Positions 1 to 9,729 of a stretch of 64,000 nt of DNA are shown here, piece by piece (the stretch's first letter is position 1; every line of letters starts with the position of its first letter). A model generated the notes under the pieces. The model worked only from the letters and a program-made list of their open reading frames with translations, was not told the DNA's origin and made no database searches. This DNA is from Fredinandcohnia onubensis (GTDB lineage Bacteria > Bacillota > Bacilli > Bacillales > Bacillaceae_L): contig NZ_JAPSKV010000001.1 in the NCBI RefSeq assembly GCF_031181385.1, positions 62,001 to 126,000 on the forward strand, in the 5' to 3' direction. A program made the translations under genes and the position numbers.

Positions 1-108
1 GTCATTACACCAGTCGGGGACCGGTTTTTATACCCGTTACTCCATAACGGGGTCTATGCCATTACAGATTTACTGGTCATGATTTTTAGGCCAATTCTTC
101 AATTATAA
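1..108 (+). CDS. 3' end of a YwhC-like site-2 protease family protein (truncated by window start)
   Basis: Frame 1 reads VITPVGDRFLYPLLHNGVYAITDLLVMIFRPILQL*; precedes ywhD as in B. subtilis. Confidence 0.6.
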   Translation, partial: VITPVGDRFLYPLLHNGVYAITDLLVMIFRPILQL

Positions 109-171
109 AATCAGACACTCGTATGGTAAAATAGTTGGTAATGAATAGAAAAATTTGAGTTCTAAAGGAGG

Positions 172-312
172 GTGAAAAGGACCAAGAATTTCAAGGCGGC
201 GCAGCTTTGAGTACCGGAGCGTATGCAGTTAATACGTGAGGAACGGAGAAGCAAGCCAACACAGAAATTCGATGCGTCATTTTCGGCCGACTTTTAGAAC
301 ATCCTCTAGAAA
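172..312 (+). repeat. Dispersed structured-element candidate upstream of ywhD (pair with 38778..38980)
   Basis: Contains 'TTGAGTACCGGAGCG' and ends 'CTTTTAGAACATCCTC'; the 38.8 kb copy has 'TTGAGGACCGGAGCG' and 'CTTTTTGAACATCCTTC'. Confidence 0.5.
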
Positions 313-329
313 GGAAAGGTGGATGTACG

Positions 330-839
330 GTGGATCAAAACAAGAAAAAAGTAGCCTTTAATATCATTAAAAATGATCCAACTGATGGGCATAAAGGATA
401 TGGAATTGGGGCGCTTAGCCTCGAAAATATCTCACCCGTATTTGTTGATATAGACGCTGAAGATGTATTCGTTGATGTCGGTGCGATGCATGCACGAAGT
501 GTGGTTGAAAAAGGGATAAAATTTCTGCCGAATAAAGAGGATGTCCCTAATGGGAAGCCATATTGGCTTGTGTGGGTAACGATTGATCGTAGGGAAGAGG
601 GTCCATATTATGCGGGAGTGACAGCTTGTGAAATGACCGTTGACCGCTCGATTCGTCGTGGCTATAAATCCTTGCCAGAGCACGTGAATAAAATGGATAA
701 ATCATTGAAGCGCCATATCATGGTCGATTTTATGGACGACAAATCAAAGAAGCTATTAGCAGATTTCTTAATTAACCACAATAAAGAGATTTGGGATAAC
801 TCAAGTGATGAGTTAAAAGAGGGATTGAAGGTTGATTAA
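330..839 (+). CDS. ywhD: YwhD family protein
   Basis: 169 aa ORF, RBS upstream, synteny with pbpG and speE. Confidence 0.8.
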   Translation: MDQNKKKVAFNIIKNDPTDGHKGYGIGALSLENISPVFVDIDAEDVFVDVGAMHARSVVEKGIKFLPNKEDVPNGKPYWLVWVTIDRREEGPYYAGVTACEMTVDRSIRRGYKSLPEHVNKMDKSLKRHIMVDFMDDKSKKLLADFLINHNKEIWDNSSDELKEGLKVD

Positions 840-950
840 GGTTCTTCTGATTGTGACATTTTAGTGAACAAACGGACTAAAGCTTGAGCTTTTTTAATAA
901 AATAAAGTACACTAAATTTACAATGTACACACATTGAAACTAGGACATAG

Positions 951-990
951 AAACCCCCAGGACCTTTTGCAGCCTGGGGGTTTCTTTTTT
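951..990. terminator. Bidirectional terminator between ywhD and pbpG
   Basis: AAACCCCCAGG...CCTGGGGGTTT followed by T-run. Confidence 0.8.
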
Positions 991-1034
991 ATATACTTTT
1001 CTAGCATCCTGGAGCATGACTATCATACATTCAT

Positions 1035-3113
1035 TTAAAACCAATCAATGATTCGCTTAAAGAAGCCTTTGTCTTCTTTTTCTTTGTCCTTCTTTGGATT
1101 CTCTTTCTTTACGTCCTCGGTATTTTTCGAACAGTATTCAGTTGGTTCCGTTCCTGCTTTATAGTAAGTAAGCCTTGAAACAGGGCAATCCTTTGTCGGA
1201 AGCAACCCTGTTTCTGGATTTACATACACTCCAACAACCCCTTCAGTCGGTTTAAATGGTGTTGGTGCAATGTCCTGATGCGCTTCTTCCATGAACCCTG
1301 CCCAAATATTCTTTGCATACTGTTTTTCTGCAACGATCGTCATTGGTTCATTATTGTCATAGCCGGTCCAAATACCAGCGACGAGCTGCGGCGAGTATCC
1401 AATCATCCAGTTATCGGTGTCAGTCGAGCCAGATTTTGCAGCGTAAAACCTGGTCAGCTTATCGCTAATGGTAGAGCCTGTTACGGCCGTATAATCATTT
1501 AATTTTTCATCAAACATGCCTGTCATTAGCTGTGTTGTCACAAAGGCGAGATCTTCATCAAGCACTTGTTTTGGCTTTGGGGTATTTTCATAAATGACTT
1601 CACCCTTATAATTTTCAACTCTAGTAATAAAAACAGGCTTATGACGGGTTCCACCATTATTAATGGTTGCGTAGGCGTTGACCATTTCGATTACACTCAC
1701 GCCCGAAGTTCCTAATGCGAGAGAAGGAACATCCTTAAGTTTACTTGTGATTCCTAGCTTTTTCGCAGTGTCGATTAGTTCCCCGTCATCAAGAAAGAGA
1801 TGGGTTTTTACAGCGTACACATTATCGGATAGGGCAATTGCTTGCGCTAACGTAATCGAGTCGTTCGCATAATAATTTTTATAATTTCGTGGTGTGTATG
1901 TTGAGCGATTATCGTCATATGAGAATGTCGTCAGTTCACTTCGAATTTGGGTCGATGGAGTGTAGCCTTTTTCAAGGGCTGCATAGTATAAAAATGGCTT
2001 AAAGGTCGAACCTGGCTGGCGTTTTGCCTGGGTAGCCCGATTAAATGGGCTTTCCTCGTAATCCCGCCCACCAATGAGTGCACGAACTTCACCATTTTTT
2101 GGATCCATCGCGACAAATCCAAGCTGAATTTTAGATTCTTCTTTTATAAAGTTCTTCGCTTTTTCTTCTGCGATTTCTTGAAGCTCTGGGTTAAGTGTGG
2201 TATAGACACGTAAACCCTCCGTTTCAATCGTTTGTTGGTCAAGCTTTAGTTTTGTTTGGAGCTCCTTTTTTACAGCATCCTGGAAATAGGGAGCAATGTC
2301 TTCACGCCCGACCATTTTGTTGCCTGTAAAAGTTAGTTCCTCAGCATGTGCTTGTTCAGCGGTCTTTTTTGAAATAAAGCCATTCTCAACCATTGAAAGG
2401 AGGATGACTTTTTGACGCTGTTTGGCTTTTTCCTCGTTTACTAATGGTGAATAATGTGTTGGACCCTTTGGGACTCCTGCAAGCATGGAGGCTTCCGCTA
2501 GCGACAGCTCGCTTGCTCTTTTTCCATAATAGTAATTAGCAGCTGCTTCTATTCCGTAGACGCCATGTCCGTAATAGATTGTGTTTAAATAACCTTCAAG
2601 AATTTCTTTTTTCGAATAATTAAGTTCTAGCCGAATGGTATACAGGGCCTCAGTGAGTTTTCGATTCCATGTTTTTTCATGCTCTAAAAATAGGTTTCTG
2701 GCATATTGCTGGGTAATCGTACTCGCCCCTTGCACCTTTGCCATAGCCTTAATGTCGGCGATAATTGCTCCACCAATTCGCTTATAGTCAAACCCATGAT
2801 GGTCAAAAAAGTTTCGATCCTCAATGGAAACGGTGGCATCAACAATGGATTCAGACATATCGTCGAGAGACACCCAATAGCGAGTCTCCCCTTGATGACG
2901 TTCTTCCCCGATTAACGTTCCGTCCTCTGCATAGAATAAGGTCGATAAAGGAACTGCTAGAGGAGGTGCCCCCTGTGTTTTTGCATAGGCAAGCACACCC
3001 AATACACCGACGGCAACTAGGGTACAGCAAATTAAGCCAATGAATAAAAGGGCTCGCATGATTTTAATAGCTGTTTTTATTCGATCATTTGTAATAAGCT
3101 CCACAGAGTTCAC
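1035..3113 (-). CDS. pbpG: Class A penicillin-binding protein (transglycosylase/transpeptidase), PbpG-like
   Basis: N-terminal TM segment; EDRNFFDHHGFD glycosyltransferase motif; QRQPGSTFKP-like SxxK region (KRQPGSTFKPF); KSGSTDTDNW; next to ywhD/speE as in B. subtilis. Confidence 0.85.
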   Translation of the reverse strand: MNSVELITNDRIKTAIKIMRALLFIGLICCTLVAVGVLGVLAYAKTQGAPPLAVPLSTLFYAEDGTLIGEERHQGETRYWVSLDDMSESIVDATVSIEDRNFFDHHGFDYKRIGGAIIADIKAMAKVQGASTITQQYARNLFLEHEKTWNRKLTEALYTIRLELNYSKKEILEGYLNTIYYGHGVYGIEAAANYYYGKRASELSLAEASMLAGVPKGPTHYSPLVNEEKAKQRQKVILLSMVENGFISKKTAEQAHAEELTFTGNKMVGREDIAPYFQDAVKKELQTKLKLDQQTIETEGLRVYTTLNPELQEIAEEKAKNFIKEESKIQLGFVAMDPKNGEVRALIGGRDYEESPFNRATQAKRQPGSTFKPFLYYAALEKGYTPSTQIRSELTTFSYDDNRSTYTPRNYKNYYANDSITLAQAIALSDNVYAVKTHLFLDDGELIDTAKKLGITSKLKDVPSLALGTSGVSVIEMVNAYATINNGGTRHKPVFITRVENYKGEVIYENTPKPKQVLDEDLAFVTTQLMTGMFDEKLNDYTAVTGSTISDKLTRFYAAKSGSTDTDNWMIGYSPQLVAGIWTGYDNNEPMTIVAEKQYAKNIWAGFMEEAHQDIAPTPFKPTEGVVGVYVNPETGLLPTKDCPVSRLTYYKAGTEPTEYCSKNTEDVKKENPKKDKEKEDKGFFKRIIDWF

Positions 3114-3347
3114 CTCTCTCTTTTTCTATTTGAAAGCTTCATATAGAGCCATTTTTGTAGGCATATATCAATCAGTATGAAAAGTTTTCTGCCTTTTTAA
3201 ACATTTATTTGCTAAAACAAGAAAAATTTTCTTGCATTTTTGGGCCGTTGCCTTATACTTTTTGAAGTTGACATCGATTTTTTTAAGGGAATAGGGAACG
3301 ATAAGGGAATAAATCCCTAAGTTATTCAATGAAAGGATGTTATGAAA

Positions 3348-4175
3348 ATGGAATTATGGTTTACGGAGAAACAAACAAAAAGCTTTGGTATCACAGCAAA
3401 AATTAAACAAACCTTACATACAGAACAAACAGAGTTTCAAAAGCTCGATATGATAGAAACTGAGGAATTCGGTAATATGCTCGTTCTTGATGGGATGGTT
3501 ATGACTACTCAAGTGGACGAGTTCGTCTATCACGAAATGGTGGCACATGTGCCGTTATTCACTCACCCAAATCCTGAAAACGTCCTTGTTGTAGGTGGCG
3601 GAGATGGCGGTGTAATCCGTGAAGTGTTAAAGCACCCAAGTGTTAAAAAAGCAACTTTAGTTGATATTGATGGAAAAGTAATTGAGTACTCAAAGAAATA
3701 CCTTCCTGAAATTGCAGGGAAGCTTGAAGACCCACGTGTCGATGTGAAAGTTGATGATGGCTTCATGCATATTGCGAACAGTGAAAATGAGTATGATGTA
3801 ATTTTGGTTGACTCTACTGAGCCTGTAGGTCCAGCGGTAAATCTGTTTACAAAAGGCTTTTATGCAGGGATTTCAAAAGCGTTAAAAGAAGACGGTGTAT
3901 TTGTGGCGCAAACGGACAACCCTTGGTTTACACCAGACTTAATCCGTAACGTGCAACGTGATGTGAAGGAAATCTTCCCAATCACACGTCTTTATATTGC
4001 GAACATCCCAACATACCCAAGTGGTCTTTGGACATTCACAATCGGTTCGAAAAAATATGATCCATTAGAAGTAAGCGACGATCGCTTCCATGAAATTGAA
4101 ACAAAATATTACACAAAAGAACTCCACAAAGCAGCGTTTGTATTGCCTAAATTTGTTGCTGATCTAACGAAATAA
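3348..4175 (+). CDS. speE: Spermidine synthase
   Basis: [14 protein letters not shown]..., [28 protein letters not shown] motif; ATG at 3348 better placed than 3342 relative to SD. Confidence 0.95.
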   Translation: MELWFTEKQTKSFGITAKIKQTLHTEQTEFQKLDMIETEEFGNMLVLDGMVMTTQVDEFVYHEMVAHVPLFTHPNPENVLVVGGGDGGVIREVLKHPSVKKATLVDIDGKVIEYSKKYLPEIAGKLEDPRVDVKVDDGFMHIANSENEYDVILVDSTEPVGPAVNLFTKGFYAGISKALKEDGVFVAQTDNPWFTPDLIRNVQRDVKEIFPITRLYIANIPTYPSGLWTFTIGSKKYDPLEVSDDRFHEIETKYYTKELHKAAFVLPKFVADLTK

Positions 4176-4188
4176 TGGGGGATTTTCG

Positions 4189-5067
4189 ATGAGATTTGAT
4201 GAAGCTTATTCAGGAAATGTATTTATCAAAAGCCATCCGAATTTTGAAGAGAGCGAAGCCGTTATTTACGGCATGCCAATGGACTGGACAGTCAGCTACC
4301 GTCCAGGCTCACGTTTTGGCCCGAGCCGAATTCGCGAGGTGTCGATTGGACTTGAGGAATACAGTCCATATCTTGATAAAGAACTAGAAGAAGTGAAATA
4401 TTATGATGCCGGTGATATTCCATTGCCTTTCGGAAATCCGCAGCGCAGTCTGGATATGATTGAAGACTTTGTTGATCAGGTACTTGCAGCAGGAAAATAT
4501 CCACTGGGTATGGGTGGAGAACACCTCGTTTCTTGGCCGGTTATGAAGGCTGTTCATAAAAAGTATCCAGATCTTGCGATTATTCATATGGATGCCCATA
4601 CTGATTTACGTGAGAATTATGAGGGAGAAGCACTTTCTCACTCCACACCAATTCGTAAAATTGCAGAATTAATTGGACCGGAGAATGTGTTTTCATTTGG
4701 AATTCGCTCAGGGATGAAGGAAGAATTCCAATGGGCAAAGGAAAACGGCATGCATATTTCAAAATTTGAAGTGCTTGAGCCACTTAAAAAGATTCTTCCG
4801 AAGTTAGCGGGTCGTCCTGTATACGTAACGATTGATATTGATGTATTGGATCCAGCACATGCACCGGGTACAGGTACAGTTGATGCAGGAGGGATTACAT
4901 CTAAAGAGTTGTTAGGTGCGATTCATGAGATTGCAAAATCAGATGTGCGTGTCGTTGGCTCAGACTTGGTAGAGGTAGCACCTATTTATGATGTGTCTGA
5001 ACAAACGGCAAATACAGCAAGTAAACTCATTCGCGAAATGATTTTAGGGTGGATACAGAAAAAGTAA
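4189..5067 (+). CDS. speB: Agmatinase
   Basis: MGGEHLVSWPV, HMDAHTDLRENYEG, TIDIDVLDPAHAPGTGT ureohydrolase motifs. Confidence 0.95.
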   Translation: MRFDEAYSGNVFIKSHPNFEESEAVIYGMPMDWTVSYRPGSRFGPSRIREVSIGLEEYSPYLDKELEEVKYYDAGDIPLPFGNPQRSLDMIEDFVDQVLAAGKYPLGMGGEHLVSWPVMKAVHKKYPDLAIIHMDAHTDLRENYEGEALSHSTPIRKIAELIGPENVFSFGIRSGMKEEFQWAKENGMHISKFEVLEPLKKILPKLAGRPVYVTIDIDVLDPAHAPGTGTVDAGGITSKELLGAIHEIAKSDVRVVGSDLVEVAPIYDVSEQTANTASKLIREMILGWIQKK

Positions 5068-5080
5068 ATACTCGTGTTAG

Positions 5081-5112
5081 AAAGCTTGGGCCTTGTGGCT
5101 CAGGCTTTTTTT
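5081..5112 (+). terminator. speEB terminator
   Basis: AAAGCTTGGGCCTTGTGGCTCAGGCTTTTTT. Confidence 0.7.
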
Positions 5113-5229
5113 GCGTTTCGCCAATCCATAGTCATGTGTAGAATAAATTTTTACTATTATGACAATTCTTTCTGACCAGGTGAATATACTACCTTTGAAC
5201 TACATTTTACCTATTAGAGGGGGAGTTAT

Positions 5230-5607
5230 ATGGTCGGGGTTCGTTTTATAAAGATGGCTGCAGTGTATTTTGTGATTGGTGTTCTCATCGGGATGGGCAT
5301 GTCGATGTCACACAATTACACATTAACAGGGGTCCATGTTCATATTAATTTATTAGGCTGGGCATCTATGGGGCTTGCGGGCATTGTCTATTATTTGTTC
5401 CCGCAGGCAGGAGAATCCAAGCTTGGAAAGATTCATTTTTGGCTTCATAATATTGGTTTACCGGTTATGATGATTGGACTCACGATGTTAATGCTCGGAA
5501 ATACTGCAGTTGAACCAGCAATTGCAGTCGGTGGCACTGTGACAACTCTTGCGATTATCCTGTTTGCAATCAATATTTTCTTGAACGTTAAAGTCACAAA
5601 GCAATAA
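5230..5607 (+). CDS. Small membrane protein resembling a fragment of heme-copper oxidase subunit I
   Basis: 125 aa, about four hydrophobic segments, HVHINLLGWASMGLAGIVYYLFP resembling the HxHINxxGW region of cbb3/NorB-type subunits. Confidence 0.55.
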   Translation: MVGVRFIKMAAVYFVIGVLIGMGMSMSHNYTLTGVHVHINLLGWASMGLAGIVYYLFPQAGESKLGKIHFWLHNIGLPVMMIGLTMLMLGNTAVEPAIAVGGTVTTLAIILFAINIFLNVKVTKQ

Positions 5608-5724
5608 TAGCTGAATAATACAAACTGCTGACTCGGCTTAGGTCGAGTTTTCTTTTTTAATTTGAAATCCCATAACAAAATACCGTATACTAGTAAAGTT
5701 AATGACCTATAGGAGTGTGTGAAA

Positions 5725-6156
5725 ATGAGTCAAGCAGGAGTACCTATTGACCTCAAATTTGTAACAGAAATAAAAGATGGACCGCGAAAAGAAAATGTTG
5801 CTTTTGACGCAAATGGTCTATACTACATAAAAGGTGACAATACATATTTACAATTTGACGAAAAGCAAGAAACAGGTACGGTTAAAACGGTTATTAAAAT
5901 CTCGGAAAAAGAGGTTCTCATCCTTCGTTCGGGACAGGTGAAAATGCGTCAGGTTTACCGAAAAAATGCAACCACACAGGGTTCATTCCAAAACCAGCAC
6001 GGAACCTTTGACCTCACCGCAAAAACAAATAATATCGAATACAAATGGTACAAAAACTCTCGTAAAGGGACGTTATTTTTAGCATATGAACTTTCACTAC
6101 ATGGTGAAGTATCTGGATTACATAAAATAACCATTACATTTAAGGAGCGAAACTAG
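5725..6156 (+). CDS. ywiB: DUF1934 family protein, YwiB-like
   Basis: Beta-barrel-like ORF immediately upstream of argS; start ATG 5725 after SD aggag. Confidence 0.7.
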   Translation: MSQAGVPIDLKFVTEIKDGPRKENVAFDANGLYYIKGDNTYLQFDEKQETGTVKTVIKISEKEVLILRSGQVKMRQVYRKNATTQGSFQNQHGTFDLTAKTNNIEYKWYKNSRKGTLFLAYELSLHGEVSGLHKITITFKERN

Positions 6157-7827
6157 ATGAATGTTGTTGATCAAGTAAAAGAACGCTTGAAAGCGGAAAT
6201 TAAGGACTCAGTTGTAAAAGCTGGACTAGCAACAGAAGAACAGATTCCAGAAGTTGTGTTGGAGCTTCCAAAGGATAAAGCGCACGGGGACTATGCGACA
6301 AACATGGCCATGCAACTAGCACGTGTGGCAAAAAAGGCACCTCGTATGATTGCAGAAGAGATTGTAGCTAACTTTGATAAATCAAAAGCATCGATTGAAA
6401 AAATTGAAATTGCAGGACCTGGGTTCATCAATTTCTATATGAATAATTCATACTTAACAGATCTTATCCCGACCATTTTAACAGCGGGTGAGGCGTACGG
6501 TGAAACAACTGTTGGTAACAAGCAAAAGGTTCAGGTGGAGTTTGTTTCAGCAAACCCAACAGGTGACCTTCACCTTGGACATGCTCGTGGTGCAGCGGTG
6601 GGTGATTCTTTAAGTAATATTTTACAAAAAGCGGGTTATGAAGTGTCCCGTGAGTACTATATCAATGATGCTGGGAACCAAATTAATAACCTAGCAAAGT
6701 CTGTTGAGGCACGCTATCTACAAGCGCTAGGCCAAGAAGCTGAAATGCCAGAGGATGGCTATCATGGCCAAGATATCGTGGGCATTGGAAAGCGACTTGC
6801 AGAAGAATTTGGCGATAAATATGTCGCAATGGATGAAAAAGAACGCTTTGACTTTTTCCGTGAATATGGTTTGAAATACGAGATGGAAAAGCTTCAAAAG
6901 GATCTAGAGGAGTATCGAGTTCGTTTTGATGTTTGGTATTCGGAGACCTCTCTATACCATAACGGTAAAATTGACCGCGCACTTGATGCGCTTCGTAATG
7001 CAGGTCATATTTATGAAGAAGACGGTGCAACTTGGTTCCGTTCAACAACATTCGGCGATGACAAAGACCGCGTTTTAATTAAAAATGATGGTTCTTATAC
7101 GTATTTAACTCCTGATATCGCGTACCATCAGGACAAGCTTGAGCGCGGCTTTGAAAAGCTTATTAATGTGTGGGGAGCAGACCATCACGGTTATATCCCT
7201 CGGATGAAGGCCGCGATTCAAGCACTAGGCTATGATAAGGACACACTTGAGGTTGAAATCATTCAGCTTGTTCACCTATTTAAAGATGGTGAAAAAATGA
7301 AGATGAGTAAGCGTACAGGAAAAGCTGTTACAATGCGTGAACTGACGGAAGAGGTTGGCTTAGATGCTGTTCGATACTTCTTTGCAATGAGAAGCTCTGA
7401 CACTCATCTTGATTTTGACCTTGATTTAGCGGTTTCACAATCTAACGAGAACCCTGTGTACTATGCGCAATATGCACATGCACGTATTTGCAGCATGCTA
7501 CGCTCTGGTGATGAGATGAATATTTCTTTAGACGGTGATTATGCGCTTGATTATATCAATTCTGAAAAAGAAGTTGACCTATTGAAAAAGCTTGGTGAAT
7601 TCCCTGCAGCGGTAACAGAAGCAGCAGAAAAACGAATTCCACATCGCATCACAAATTATATTAATGAACTAGCAGCTGCACTTCATAGCTTCTACAATGC
7701 AGAGAAGGTGCTTGACCAAGACAATCTTGAAAAAACAAAAGCACGTCTTGCGTTAATGAAGGCAGTACAAATTACATTGCAAAATTCATTAAAGCTGATC
7801 GGTGTATCTGCACCAGAAAAAATGTAA
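6157..7827 (+). CDS. argS: Arginyl-tRNA synthetase
   Basis: [24 protein letters not shown] signature; KMSKRTG-type motif. Confidence 0.97.
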   Translation: MNVVDQVKERLKAEIKDSVVKAGLATEEQIPEVVLELPKDKAHGDYATNMAMQLARVAKKAPRMIAEEIVANFDKSKASIEKIEIAGPGFINFYMNNSYLTDLIPTILTAGEAYGETTVGNKQKVQVEFVSANPTGDLHLGHARGAAVGDSLSNILQKAGYEVSREYYINDAGNQINNLAKSVEARYLQALGQEAEMPEDGYHGQDIVGIGKRLAEEFGDKYVAMDEKERFDFFREYGLKYEMEKLQKDLEEYRVRFDVWYSETSLYHNGKIDRALDALRNAGHIYEEDGATWFRSTTFGDDKDRVLIKNDGSYTYLTPDIAYHQDKLERGFEKLINVWGADHHGYIPRMKAAIQALGYDKDTLEVEIIQLVHLFKDGEKMKMSKRTGKAVTMRELTEEVGLDAVRYFFAMRSSDTHLDFDLDLAVSQSNENPVYYAQYAHARICSMLRSGDEMNISLDGDYALDYINSEKEVDLLKKLGEFPAAVTEAAEKRIPHRITNYINELAAALHSFYNAEKVLDQDNLEKTKARLALMKAVQITLQNSLKLIGVSAPEKM

Positions 7828-7840
7828 TCTATATGCACGA

Positions 7841-7871
7841 GGCCCTTACGTAGAGTAGAGGGCCTTTTTAT
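7841..7871 (+). terminator. argS terminator
   Basis: AGGCCCTT...AGAGGGCCTTTTT hairpin. Confidence 0.7.
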
Positions 7872-7905
7872 CGGGAATAATGAGAGGAAAAGGGAGGGTA
7901 TATAC

Positions 7906-8085
7906 ATGAAAGAGGTTATCTTGGCACTCTTAACGGGTATCATTGTCGGATTTATTTTTGCTTTGTTAAAACTGCCAATCCCCGCACCACCAGCACTCGC
8001 AGGGGTTACTGGAATCGTTGGGGTTTATTTAGGATTTAAGATATTCCAATGGTTAGCACCAATGATACAATTTGGACCGAAATAA
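7906..8085 (+). CDS. XapX domain-like small membrane protein (59 aa, not in the supplied ORF track)
   Basis: MKEVILALLTGIIVGFIFALLKLPIPAPPALAGVTGIVGVYLGFKIFQWLAPMIQFGPK*; SD agggagggtatatac. Confidence 0.75.
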   Translation: MKEVILALLTGIIVGFIFALLKLPIPAPPALAGVTGIVGVYLGFKIFQWLAPMIQFGPK

Positions 8086-8114
8086 CAGGCACCCATCACG
8101 GGTGCCTGTTTTGA
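8086..8114. terminator. Terminator CAGGCACCCatcacGGGTGCCTG
   Basis: Perfect stem followed by TTTT. Confidence 0.75.
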
Positions 8115-8272
8115 TAGTGGCAGTAAATCTCGAATAGTGGCAGTATTTTTCGGATAGCGGCAGTAAATCTGAAATAGCGGCAGTACTTTTCTAATACTGG
8201 CAGAAAATCGGCTAGTGACAGTATTTTTCGTCTAGTGACAGTAACTTTTAAATAGTGACAGTAATCAGCGTC
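8115..8272. repeat. Intergenic tandem array A: 8 copies of ~20-bp unit TAG(T/C)G(G/A)CAGTA-N9
   Basis: Cores start at 8115, 8135, 8155, 8175, 8195, 8213, 8233, 8253. Confidence 0.95.
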
Positions 8273-8288
8273 CAGCCTCATGTTTTCG

Positions 8289-8340
8289 TACTAAAAACAC
8301 AGTATTTCCAAATTAAAAACAGGTATTCCGCACTAACCCC
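8289..8340. repeat. Intergenic tandem array B: ~2.5 copies of ~21-bp unit (C/T)TAAAAACA...
   Basis: CTAAAAAC at 8291, TTAAAAAC at 8313, CTAA at 8333. Confidence 0.5.
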
Positions 8341-9542
8341 TATAAAAAGAACGAAACCCACGTTGCAATCTTAATTTTAAACTTATTTTTTACCTTTAGT
8401 TCGTTGATTCGTTCGCGGGTGAGTTTTTCTGATGTATTAAAATCCTCTGTCACCATATTTTTGACCTCTTGAATCATATCTTTGTCATGAATATAGCAAT
8501 TAATTTCGTAGTTGGAGTAAAGACTTCTTTTATCAAAATTGGCCGTTCCGATATCGCAAAGCTTGTCATCAATGCAAATGACTTTTGCGTGGTAAAATCC
8601 CCGAGTGTACATATGAAACTGAATGCCAAGCTTTGATAGCTCGTCCATATATGGGATTGAAGCTTCTTTTACCAACGGATGATCTGGTTTTTTCGGTAAT
8701 AGGATGTGAATACGAACATTTCGTTGTGCGGCATCTATTAGTTCATTTTTGATTAGATTGCTTGGTACAAAATAAGGGGAGCCGATGATGATTTCTTGTT
8801 CCGCCTGTTTGAGCATATTGATAAAATGACCTTCGAGAAATGCCCCATTGGTAGAAATGAGCTTTGTTTTAGATTTTCCTTTAGGAAGTTGCGGAAAATA
8901 GGCATTTTGGTTTTCAATTTTCTCATTTGTGGAGTCATACCAGTCCTCCAAAAACTGAGTTTGAAGGTCCGCGACTCCTTCACCAGTTAACTTCAAATGA
9001 TAATCCCGCCAGAACCCGAATTTAGGATCTTCCCCAAGATATTCTTTTCCAATATTGAAGCCGCCAATATAACCCGTTTTTCCATCAATAACAGAAATTT
9101 TTCGATGATTACGTGCATTCAGCTTATAAAAAAGGTACGGAAATGTGGGCTTATTGCTATAGGCAAACGAAACTCCTGATTGAGCCAAGTCTTTTTCCAT
9201 TTCCTTTGTGACATTGTGGCTGCCGACCCAATCTAAAAGCAAGCGAACCTTCACACCTTGTTCGGCCTTTTGTTTCATGAGCGAGACGAATTCTTTACTG
9301 AAGTCATCATCTTGCAGAATATAAAATTCGACATGGATATGTTCTTGTGCGTTTTGAATATCTATAAATAGATCTTTGAAGAGTGTTTCTCCTGTTGAAT
9401 AAAGGGAAATGTTACTGTCGCGTAGTGGGAATTCCTCGTCCTCTTGTTTTTTTAGGTGACTTTTTCTTCCGAGACTGTAATCAAGGCGGAGCAACAGTAA
9501 TAGAATAATGATAATAAGGACAATCCAGAAGATAGCTCGCAA
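8340..9542 (-). CDS. Phospholipase D family protein, cardiolipin synthase-like
   Basis: Two HxK motifs (NHRKISVIDGKTGYIGGFN and FYHAKVICIDDKLCDIGTANFDKRS); likely TTG start at 9542 after AGGAGGGG (track ORF extends to 9584). Confidence 0.85.
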   Translation of the reverse strand: MRAIFWIVLIIIILLLLLRLDYSLGRKSHLKKQEDEEFPLRDSNISLYSTGETLFKDLFIDIQNAQEHIHVEFYILQDDDFSKEFVSLMKQKAEQGVKVRLLLDWVGSHNVTKEMEKDLAQSGVSFAYSNKPTFPYLFYKLNARNHRKISVIDGKTGYIGGFNIGKEYLGEDPKFGFWRDYHLKLTGEGVADLQTQFLEDWYDSTNEKIENQNAYFPQLPKGKSKTKLISTNGAFLEGHFINMLKQAEQEIIIGSPYFVPSNLIKNELIDAAQRNVRIHILLPKKPDHPLVKEASIPYMDELSKLGIQFHMYTRGFYHAKVICIDDKLCDIGTANFDKRSLYSNYEINCYIHDKDMIQEVKNMVTEDFNTSEKLTRERINELKVKNKFKIKIATWVSFFL

Positions 9543-9637
9543 ATATACCCCTCCTATGATGAGGTTGTGCTTTATGACGTTCACTTAGTTTATACGAAAG
9601 TAGAATTGATTATTTAAGGATTTTAAAGAAAAAGTTG

Positions 9638-9665
9638 TTGACTGAATGCTCATTCATTATATAAT
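9638..9665 (+). promoter_or_regulatory. fadF promoter with overlapping FadR-type operator
   Basis: -35 TTGACT (9638-9643), 16 bp, -10 TATAAT (9660-9665); TGACTGAATGCTCATTCA (9639-9656) matches recalled B. subtilis FadR consensus TGAATGAWTANTCATTCA at 16/18. Confidence 0.7.
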
Positions 9666-9729
9666 GGAGATACGAACTATATAGTCAGAAAATTAATTCC
9701 ATTAATAAATTTTAGAAAGGGGTTAAAAA

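Noticed and set aside
5700-6160. T-box leader for argS
   Set aside because: The upstream ywiB-like gene ends directly at the argS start; no T-box sequence or terminator is present.
8096-8281. 61-aa minus-strand ORF over array A
   Set aside because: Composition follows the 20-bp repeat; out-of-frame repeat product rather than a gene.
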